DNA of 6,095 nt. Origin: Tannerella sp. Lineage in GTDB: Bacteria > Bacteroidota > Bacteroidia > Bacteroidales > Tannerellaceae. Positions 1 through 5,151 of this stretch are shown piece after piece; within the stretch, counting starts at the first letter, position 1, and each line of letters starts with the position of its first letter. The notes below the pieces were generated by a model. The model was not told the origin of the DNA. It was given only the letters and a program-made list of their open reading frames with translations, and searched no databases. The stretch is taken from contig JAIRKN010000044.1 in the NCBI GenBank assembly GCA_031260095.1, forward strand, positions 1-6,095, read 5' to 3'. A program made the position numbers and the translations under genes.

Positions 1-34
1 AAGCAAGCCATCCGAAACAAGGATAGCCAGTCAT

Positions 35-62
35 GTTAAAATCATGATATAATTATTTTAAC
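35..62. repeat. AT-rich 8-bp inverted repeat (possible terminator hairpin)
   Basis: GTTAAAAT at 35-42 is matched by its exact complement ATTTTAAC at 55-62, with a 12-nt spacer. As RNA this is a weak, AU-rich hairpin on either strand. It lies past the 3' end of the minus-strand transposase remnant, so it could end leftward transcription, but it lacks a GC-rich stem and a clear U-tract. No gene is seen in positions 1-177; the only other item there is a promoter-like TACTTTG at 79-85 with no gene after it. Confidence 0.35.
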
Positions 63-177
63 GCTGCAAATATCCGGCTACTTTGTTACGGGAATATGTC
101 ATGTTTGTTATATTTCAATGAAAAAATGTTACGAAGAATTGTACATGGTTAAAAAGTTTAAGTTAAACAAAAGGTTT

Positions 178-549
178 TTATATAATATGTATCGTATATT
201 TGCAGGCGGCCAAAGCCACTAACAACCGTTCAAATCGCCACTTGCCAAGGTATCTGCGATTGAATTTGAAACAAAACTCATTCAGATAATTTTGCAGGTA
301 TTCGGGATTTATATCGTGGAAAACATCAAGTAACACCCTTTTTGCATTACTTATCGCAATGTGTACCCACAGCACCGCTGTACCAATCAAGTTTTTCGAT
401 ATGATTTTCGGACGATGTTCGGCGATCAACTTACGAAAATTTGTGTATGATGTTGAATCGTCCGAATCACGTCTGCCCATTACTGCCTGTAATTTGTGCA
501 ACAATGCCCAAATTGGTTCGTAATGCTTATGTCCGAACTGCCGTTGCAA
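178..549 (-). pseudogene. Internally deleted IS1595-family (ISXO2-like) transposase remnant
   Basis: This open frame joins two recognisable pieces of an ISXO2-like transposase. The first 28 codons give LQRQ-GHK-YEPIW-LHKL-VMGRRD (first codon TTG), which in the family lies just before the catalytic domain. Directly after it comes SDDSTSY, then WVHIAISNAKR, YLQNYLNEFC and KFNRRY, the family's C-terminal half. The N and K of SNAKR fit the catalytic positions of the DDNK-type subgroup, and a D of SDDSTSY fits the second Asp. The segment between, with the first catalytic Asp, is missing, as is a recognisable N-terminal zinc ribbon. Related full transposases are roughly 300 residues; this frame has 123. 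Upstream codons (about 550-640) stay open in the same frame and may be degenerate transposase sequence. It cannot be a working transposase. The family call rests on remembered motifs and was not searched. Confidence 0.8.
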
Positions 550-647
550 GGCCGGTTTCGACCATAAAAAATGGCCCGTTATTAAAAATAATAATGAAGC
601 TATTGATGAATTTCGGGGGATTTTTTTTAAATTACACGCGCAAGAGA

Positions 648-752
648 TTACATCTGCCTTGTGTGTGTGTGTGTGTGTGTGTGTGCAAGAATCATGCCAA
701 ACAACGAATATTGCGGCTTACAGAAAGATTTTATTTGCTGAATGATTCTCAT
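648..752 (-). CDS. Small leader ORF running into a (CA)13 repeat (doubtful gene)
   Basis: An ATG at 752-750 on the minus strand opens a 34-codon frame starting MRIIQQIKSF. It runs through the dinucleotide tract as alternating His-Thr and stops at TAA (650-648) three codons after it. In favour of translation: a consensus Bacteroidota promoter at 814-845 places the start of transcription near 807, and the bases just before the ATG are A-rich, as is usual in this phylum. The first ten residues loosely resemble the M-x-I-I start of IS1595-type transposases, so this may be the broken 5' end of the same gene. With one CA unit fewer (or two more) the frame would enter the transposase remnant and run to 178, giving about 190 residues. 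It may be only a decay product; the function is unknown. Confidence 0.25.
   Translation of the reverse strand: MRIIQQIKSFCKPQYSLFGMILAHTHTHTHTRQM
660..685. repeat. Dinucleotide microsatellite, (TG)13 on plus / (CA)13 on minus
   Basis: Thirteen uninterrupted TG units lie between an unrelated TGCCT and CAAGA. Perfect dinucleotide tracts this long are rare in bacterial chromosomes and are prone to slipped-strand changes in length. On the minus strand the tract lies between the ATG at 752 and the transposase-remnant frame, so each change in unit number alters the downstream reading frame. No intact gene depends on it in this window. Confidence 0.95.
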
Positions 753-813
753 TTTTTTGAATATTTTTCTAATAAATACCGATAGTTATTTCGGCTACTG
801 AAATTTGACGCCC

Positions 814-845
814 CAAATGTATACTATGAAAATATCTATTGCAAA
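814..845 (-). promoter_or_regulatory. Consensus Bacteroidota promoter pointing leftward
   Basis: Read on the minus strand, TTTG (845-842) is followed after 20 bp by TACATTTG (821-814), a full match to the TTTG-N19-21-TAnnTTTG pattern of Bacteroidota housekeeping promoters. Transcription would begin near 807 and read through a small CCGA/TCGG hairpin (779-794) toward the ATG at 752, the CA tract and the transposase remnant. It may be the original promoter of the inserted element. Confidence 0.6.
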
Positions 846-1160
846 TTATTTGTGTTAAAAAAGACAAAAGATGCGAATTGTTGATAAAATGAAAGCCGAG
901 GCAGCAGTCCCTGCAACATTCGGATTGATGAGTAGGAAAGCCATATTTCCTGCTTCGTTGCTTTGTTTCGTTTTCTTTCTCATGACAAATTGTATTAAAA
1001 GTGAACAAATAAAACATTTTACAGGTGGCATTGCCAAAGTATACTCTACTATACAAACTCGTGATTCAATCTAAAACTCATCAATCCCGCCGGCCATGCT
1101 TTAGCAAGCGAAATCCCCGGTGGAATTTGTAAACGAACTGGTGATATGAATAGCTAACCG
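846..1160. other. Unassigned stretch without a convincing gene
   Basis: No gene is supported here. Both strands are open over much of the same interval: 871-1074 on plus gives 67 codons starting MRIVDKMKAE, and 1037-855 on minus gives 60 codons starting MAMPPVKCF. I recognise neither product, and two overlapping antisense frames cannot both be ordinary genes. Features that can be seen are a hairpin AGTAGGAAA/TTTCCTGCT (931-954, 6-nt loop, one G-T pair), TGGC-ATT-GCCA (1026-1036), and GTATA/TATAC (1039-1054). The region could be degenerate coding sequence, a structured RNA or a mobile-element remnant. Confidence 0.3.
1111..1128 (-). terminator. Weak candidate terminator after the GH3 fusion gene
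   Basis: In minus-strand RNA, AAAUUCC pairs with GGGAUUU around a 4-nt ACCG loop, using one U-G pair; on the plus strand the same position is an A-C mismatch, so the hairpin favours leftward transcripts. It begins 32 nt after the GH3 stop codon (1163-1161). No U-run follows, so intrinsic termination here would be inefficient. Confidence 0.25.
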
Positions 1161-4154
1161 TTAGTTTATTGCTTTGTATATTGCGTCTTGTATGCGGGGG
1201 CGTATATCTAAAGAAAAGAGTTTAGTATTTGTGCGCGAAGGGTAAGTGCGGTTACTCAGAAAGATGAAGAACATGTTATTGATAGGATCAATCCAGAAAC
1301 ATGTTCCTGTATATCCGGTGTGCCCATAGACGTCGGGAGTGGCCTGTAGTCCGCAAGGCGACTTCTGGGGGTTTTTAATATCCGGTTTGTCAAAACCCAG
1401 TCCACGGCGGCTTGCCGGTGATTTACTGCCGGTGAATAATTTGCATGTTCGTGTTGACAGATATCGTTCTCCTCCATATATGCCATTGTTAAGGTATAAT
1501 TGCAGAATCTTAGCCAGGTCGTTGGCTGTGGAAAATAATCCGGCATTACCGGATACGCCACCCTGGAATGCAGCGGCTTCATCGTGTACATAACCACGTA
1601 TGACCTGTTTGCGCACAAAACGATCATTTTCCGTAGGGGCAATACGTGATGAGTCCATATAGCGTAAGGGCGTATAGACGGTGGACGATGCTCCGAGAGG
1701 AGCCAGGAAATGTTTCGTCAGGTATTGATCCATCTTTTCGCCGGTTTGGTGTTCAATCATCATTTTCAACAGGATAAAATTAATGCAGCTATAAACATAT
1801 TTACCGGGAGTTCCCATCCGGGAGTTTTTAATGCCTGCGATGATACTGTCGGTAACAAAATGGTCACTTACATACATGTTGCGCGCTACTTCCGTCGTGA
1901 ATCCTTTTTGCTTTTTGTCGGAAACGATCTCGGGATTGTATTTGAAGTTGGGGTTCACATACGTGCGTGTATCAAATTGTAAAGTATGAATGTTGTCTTT
2001 TCTTCGGCTGTATAAAGAGCCGAAGTAACTATCCTTATCAATGGCTTGTTCATAAAATGCGATCGTAGCGGGAAGTCCGGATTGATGATAGAGCAGTTCT
2101 CTGATTATAATATCTTTTTTATCGGAATCTTTTAATTCTGTGATGACTGTGGAAATTTTGTTTGTTAGTTGAAAGTTGCCTTCATCATATAATTTCATCA
2201 GAGAAAGTAGCGTTCCGGTGGCCTTTGAGGCAGAAGCCAGGTCATATACGGTGTTTTCCGTTACTTTTCGTTCCTTTGTATCGTCAAAATATCCGAAGGA
2301 TTTATCATATACGATCATACCGTCTTTTGCTATAATTACCTGTCCGCCGGGATAAGCTCCCGCATCAAGTCCTTCCTGTATAATGGTGTCTACTAACTTT
2401 AGTTTGTATGGGTTGATACCGGCTTCTTCCGGTTGATAGTAGCCTAATCTGGTTTTTTCCGTACGAAAACCTGCTCCTATCGTAAAAAGATCCGGGATAT
2501 TTACCGCTAATGTCCCCTTGGCTGCTATTCCACCGAATATCACCTGTGCAGTATAGTTTTCGGATAAAGACGTCGCTTCATAGGCCAGGAGTATGGCCCG
2601 GGCATTTTCGATGGAGTTTCTGAACTTTGCACACCGGTAGGGGACGGTAAAAAATGTGAGGATAAGCTCCTTTTTTAAGGCAAGATCACTTAATTCCGGA
2701 CAGTCTTCAGTTTTTGTATTGTGCACACTGCAAATGATAAGATCATAGTTATTCAGTTTATCATAGATGCTTTTCATATCTTTATATTCCGCATTATTGG
2801 GGATGTTATATGAATCAACATCCGTATATTTTTTCAATACCCGGTGAAATTCGTTATCAGCAGTTCCTCCTAATGAAAGTGCCGCTATACGTTTTTTGTT
2901 CAATTGCTTAAGCGGGATGAGGCTATCCTCATTCTTTACAAGGGTGATGGCTTCGGCATTTAGTTTTGCGTTCAACCATTCGGCATAGGATGTGTTAAGC
3001 CTTTCATATAAAGATTTTGACGGTATTGTCTTCATCTCATTTAATCCGGCGATATATTTGTAGCATAAAATTCTGCGGCAGCGCCTGTCCAGTTCGGACA
3101 TGTTGAGTTCTTTTCGTTTGACGGCACTTTTAACCGATTCAAATTCTTTTTCCGGATTGACGGGACCTACCAATATATCGTTTCCGGCTTTCAACGCTTC
3201 GACGGCTATGCTCTCACTTTTGCCTGTGACAGCGCCTTTCATAGCTAATCCGTCTGTAAAACAAAGTCCGCGAAATCCCATTTGATCACGGAGCAGTTCT
3301 GTCACTACTTCCCTGGAAAATGAACTCGGACGGCCTTTTGTTCCTAATGCCGGAATATTCAGGTGGGCAACCATAATGCCGGAAAGACCACTCTTTATAT
3401 ACTTTTCGAAAGGATATAATTCCACACTGTCTAAACGTTCCCTGTCATGATGGATAGTTGGTAACAGATGATGTGAATCATTATCCGTATCGCCATGTCC
3501 GGGAAAATGTTTGGCTACGGAAATGATACCGGCATTTTCGAGTCCCCGCGCGTATGCTATGGATTTACGGGCGACGTCTTCGGGATCTTCTCCGAACGAA
3601 CGTGTCCCGATTACGGGATTTGCCGCATTACTGTTTACATCCACATCCGGTGCAAAGTTCACGTGTATACCCATCTCGCGACACTGTCGTCCGACCTCTT
3701 CTCCATATTGTTCAATGCTGTTCAAATCGGTTATGGCGCCTATCATCATGTTTTTGGGGAAACGGGTGGTATGACTTAACCGCATGGATAATCCCCATTC
3801 GCCGTCAAGGGCGATCAGCAAAGGTATACGCGCTTCTTTCCGGAGCCGGTTGGTTACGCTTACCTGAGATTCCGGATTTCCCCTGTGGAATAAGATCCCT
3901 CCAATCTTTTGTTCATTTATAAGTTTTATCAACCGGGTAATATTTCTTGTTTCATCGACAGGATCCGCAACTACCATGAAAAGCTGGCCGATACGTTCGT
4001 CTTCCGTCATGCTGTCGAACACTGAGTCAACCCAATGATTCATCATATCTTCGTCGACCGAAGAAAATAATCCGGGCTTTGTTTGCGAATAGATCGTTGT
4101 GACATGTAATAATAATATGATGCATATAAAAGTGAATAAATGCCGTCCTGTCAT
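1161..4154 (-). CDS. Exported GH3 beta-N-acetylhexosaminidase fused to a beta-lactamase-fold serine hydrolase
   Basis: This 997-residue protein starts with a signal peptide (hydrophobic 6-20, likely cut after IYS at 23), so it should act in the periplasm or outside. Residues about 35-370 are a NagZ-like GH3 barrel: DGEWG at 117-121, the KHFPGHGD...DSH loop at 215-228 carrying the His/Asp pair that replaces the usual acid/base, and the likely nucleophile Asp301 in FTDG. Residues about 390-565 are the GH3 alpha/beta domain. From about 580 a class C beta-lactamase/PBP-like domain follows: SASK at 641-644 (Ser641 nucleophile, Lys644), Tyr788 in YSC where YxN is usual, and HTG at 945-947. Inference: it removes GlcNAc from peptidoglycan fragments, and the second domain cuts the peptide or amide side, as separate NagZ and AmiE do in Bacillus. 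An in-frame TTG at 4181 would add nine residues but overlaps the promoter, so ATG 4154 is chosen. It is transcribed alone, divergent from rplS. Confidence 0.93.
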   Translation of the reverse strand: MTGRHLFTFICIILLLHVTTIYSQTKPGLFSSVDEDMMNHWVDSVFDSMTEDERIGQLFMVVADPVDETRNITRLIKLINEQKIGGILFHRGNPESQVSVTNRLRKEARIPLLIALDGEWGLSMRLSHTTRFPKNMMIGAITDLNSIEQYGEEVGRQCREMGIHVNFAPDVDVNSNAANPVIGTRSFGEDPEDVARKSIAYARGLENAGIISVAKHFPGHGDTDNDSHHLLPTIHHDRERLDSVELYPFEKYIKSGLSGIMVAHLNIPALGTKGRPSSFSREVVTELLRDQMGFRGLCFTDGLAMKGAVTGKSESIAVEALKAGNDILVGPVNPEKEFESVKSAVKRKELNMSELDRRCRRILCYKYIAGLNEMKTIPSKSLYERLNTSYAEWLNAKLNAEAITLVKNEDSLIPLKQLNKKRIAALSLGGTADNEFHRVLKKYTDVDSYNIPNNAEYKDMKSIYDKLNNYDLIICSVHNTKTEDCPELSDLALKKELILTFFTVPYRCAKFRNSIENARAILLAYEATSLSENYTAQVIFGGIAAKGTLAVNIPDLFTIGAGFRTEKTRLGYYQPEEAGINPYKLKLVDTIIQEGLDAGAYPGGQVIIAKDGMIVYDKSFGYFDDTKERKVTENTVYDLASASKATGTLLSLMKLYDEGNFQLTNKISTVITELKDSDKKDIIIRELLYHQSGLPATIAFYEQAIDKDSYFGSLYSRRKDNIHTLQFDTRTYVNPNFKYNPEIVSDKKQKGFTTEVARNMYVSDHFVTDSIIAGIKNSRMGTPGKYVYSCINFILLKMMIEHQTGEKMDQYLTKHFLAPLGASSTVYTPLRYMDSSRIAPTENDRFVRKQVIRGYVHDEAAAFQGGVSGNAGLFSTANDLAKILQLYLNNGIYGGERYLSTRTCKLFTGSKSPASRRGLGFDKPDIKNPQKSPCGLQATPDVYGHTGYTGTCFWIDPINNMFFIFLSNRTYPSRTNTKLFSLDIRPRIQDAIYKAIN

Positions 4155-4178
4155 GATTTTTATATTTGAATTTGGACG

Positions 4179-4206
4179 CAAAAATAATTTTTTATTCTAT
4201 AATAAA
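4179..4206 (-). promoter_or_regulatory. Promoter of the GH3 fusion gene
   Basis: On the minus strand TATTTTTG (4186-4179) matches TAnnTTTG exactly and lies 24 bp before the ATG at 4154. The upstream box is poor: TTTA at 4206-4203 with a 16-bp gap is the nearest candidate, short of the usual 19-21 bp. Transcription would begin near 4172, giving a leader of under 20 nt. The element overlaps the alternative TTG start, which argues against that start. Confidence 0.5.
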
Positions 4207-4247
4207 GAAGTGTTTTTTGTTTATTTATTGAAAAACGAGCATTTAAA

Positions 4248-4278
4248 GTTGCCGGGATTAAAATTTTTACTACCTTTG
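4248..4278 (+). promoter_or_regulatory. Promoter of rplS
   Basis: GTTG (4248-4251) is followed after 19 bp by TACCTTTG (4271-4278), which is the TAnnTTTG box in the form often found before highly expressed Bacteroidota genes. Transcription would begin near 4285, leaving a leader of about 83 nt before the L19 start codon. The promoter is divergent from that of the GH3 fusion, with about 60 AT-rich bp between the two -7 boxes. Confidence 0.75.
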
Positions 4279-4284
4279 CATCCG

Positions 4285-4367
4285 CTTTACGTAATCGCTG
4301 TCGGGAAAAGTGAGACCCGTTATGTTGCGTTTTGTTAATTGTTAAACATATAAAGAGCTATAAAACA
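4285..4367 (+). promoter_or_regulatory. 5' leader of rplS with a possible regulatory hairpin
   Basis: The leader holds CGGG (4302-4305) paired with CCCG (4316-4319) around a 10-nt A/G-rich loop. It can be lengthened below by U-G pairs (4300-4301 with 4324-4325) and CGC/GCG (4296-4298 with 4327-4329) across a bulge at 4320-4323. The last 37 nt before the ATG are A/U-rich and have no Shine-Dalgarno sequence. Ribosomal protein leaders that bind their own product are known, including for L19 in Flavobacteriia, so self-regulation is possible, but I cannot match this to a known motif. Confidence 0.3.
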
Positions 4368-4715
4368 ATGGATTTAATTAAAGTTGCAGAAGAAGCATTT
4401 GCTACTCAGAAAGAGCATCCTTCGTTCAACAGCGGTGATACGATTACCGTATCTTATCGCATCAAGGAAGGTAACAAAGAACGTATACAGCAATATCGCG
4501 GCGTGGTGATACGTATATCCGGTAATGGAACAAAAAAACGTTTTACCGTACGTAAAATCTCTGAAAATATAGGTGTGGAAAGGATTTTTCCGATTGAATC
4601 GCCGTTTATCGAAAGTATTGTGGTAAATAAAAGAGGTAAAGTGCGTCGTACAAAACTTTACTATCTGCGTCAACTTACAGGAAAGAAAGCCCGTATCAAA
4701 GAAAAAAGATTTTAA
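4368..4715 (+). CDS. rplS: 50S ribosomal protein L19
   Basis: The 115-residue product is L19, which sits at the interface of the 30S and 50S subunits. Family hallmarks are all present: the [19 protein letters not shown] segment near residues 18-36, QQYRGVVI at about 43-50, [10 protein letters not shown] at about 58-67, [11 protein letters not shown] at about 71-81, and the basic tail [17 protein letters not shown]. Length is normal for the family. The start is ATG 4368, which gives the usual MDLIK N-terminus; an in-frame TTG at 4332 would add 12 unrelated residues and is rejected. The gene appears to be transcribed alone, from its own promoter at 4248-4278 to a terminator 24 nt after the stop. 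In many other bacteria rplS is instead in an operon with rpsP, rimM and trmD. Confidence 0.98.
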   Translation: MDLIKVAEEAFATQKEHPSFNSGDTITVSYRIKEGNKERIQQYRGVVIRISGNGTKKRFTVRKISENIGVERIFPIESPFIESIVVNKRGKVRRTKLYYLRQLTGKKARIKEKRF

Positions 4716-4738
4716 TCCCGGTCATGTAAGAATATAGG

Positions 4739-4772
4739 AAGAGGGTTGCTCCGGTAAAGGGTAACCCTCTTT
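4739..4772 (+). terminator. Rho-independent terminator of rplS
   Basis: AAGAGGGTTGC (4739-4749) pairs with GTAACCCTCTT (4761-4771) in an 11-bp stem with one G-U pair and an 11-nt loop. A U-rich tail (TTTGTTATATTATT) follows. The arms are A-rich on the left and T-rich on the right, so it may also work in the other direction. Confidence 0.85.
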
Positions 4773-4784
4773 GTTATATTATTA

Positions 4785-5089
4785 TTTCTGTTAGCCCGGA
4801 AGATCTGTCTTTCCTGTGCGAACCGGAAAGGAGAAAGCGTTGACAACTGCTCAAAAAAACAGTCGGAATAGTTTCAATTTACTATAATCATTCCGGTCCG
4901 GAGCGTTTTACCCTGCTTCAGGTTTGTTGGCGACGGAAAGTCCCACCACGTCACAACCGGAAAACTTCTCGTCACAGCAAGACCTAATATTTTTCAAACA
5001 AATAAGGATACATGCCTCTCGTCCTTCGCGAAGGCGTAGCCTGAAACAAACCGGACTGACTTCACAAAATTATGCCGTGCGCAGTATAA
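4785..5089. other. Gene-free region with several inverted repeats
   Basis: No coding sequence is supported here. What can be seen: CTTTCC/GGAAAG (4809-4814 with 4825-4830); CGGAAT/ATTCCG (4864-4869 with 4890-4895) enclosing an inner ATAGT/ACTAT (4868-4872 with 4881-4885); a perfect 12-bp palindrome CCTTCGCGAAGG (5023-5034); and AGGC-GTA-GCCT (5032-5042). The hexamer ACCGGA, or its complement, recurs at about 4822, 4892, 4956 and 5050. These could be a small RNA, operators for the downstream gene, or remnants of a lost gene; nothing decides between them. Confidence 0.4.
5023..5034. repeat. Perfect 12-bp palindrome upstream of the GH109-like gene
   Basis: CCTTCGCGAAGG is its own complement. 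It lies 55 bp upstream of the -33 box of the next promoter, a reasonable place for a regulator to bind, though it could equally be the tip of an RNA hairpin. No regulator gene is in the window. Confidence 0.4.
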
Positions 5090-5120
5090 TTTGTAAATAA
5101 AAAAAGAATATGTACTTTTG
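5090..5120 (+). promoter_or_regulatory. Promoter of the GH109-like gene
   Basis: TTTG (5090-5093), a 19-bp gap and TACTTTTG (5113-5120) match the Bacteroidota TTTG/TAnnTTTG consensus completely. Transcription would begin near 5127, about 25 nt before the ATG. The short leader has no Shine-Dalgarno sequence and contains the perfect inverted repeat AATAAC-T-GTTATT (5138-5150), which ends two bases before the start codon. Confidence 0.75.
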
Positions 5121-5151
5121 CCCCGCTTAATTATTCAAATAACTGTTATTT

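Larger units (their letters stand above)
75..799 (-). mobile_element. Possible decayed IS1595-type insertion bounded by an 8-bp direct repeat
   Basis: The octamer CGGCTACT occurs at 75-82 and again at 792-799 in the same orientation, on either side of the IS1595-type transposase remnant. IS1595-family elements are known to make 8-bp target duplications, so the length fits. The surroundings also look alike (TTTG and ACG follow in both), so this could be a longer imperfect direct repeat instead. I could not find matching terminal inverted repeats just inside these octamers, and an 8-base match within about 100 bp on each side is expected by chance reasonably often. The element boundaries are therefore only a hypothesis; the transposase remnant inside is much better supported. 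Confidence 0.25.

Noticed and set aside
660..685. CRISPR or tandem repeat array
   Set aside because: It is a simple dinucleotide tract with no spacers or longer repeat unit; no other direct repeat array is seen in the window.
441..785. Plus-strand 114-codon open frame with a Val-Cys repeat
   Set aside because: It is antisense to the transposase remnant, and its Val-Cys run is just the TG tract translated; there is no promoter in front of it and no recognisable domain.
3495..3922. Several plus-strand open frames inside the GH3 fusion gene
   Set aside because: They lie antisense to the conserved GH3 catalytic region, which explains the sequence fully, and they show no family features.
4332..4367. 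TTG start giving L19 a 12-residue extension
   Set aside because: The extension does not resemble L19, and ATG 4368 gives the family's normal N-terminus MDLIK.
4785..5089. tRNA or other known RNA gene in the gap after rplS
   Set aside because: No cloverleaf arms, T-loop GTTCGA-type box or known riboswitch core could be found by eye.
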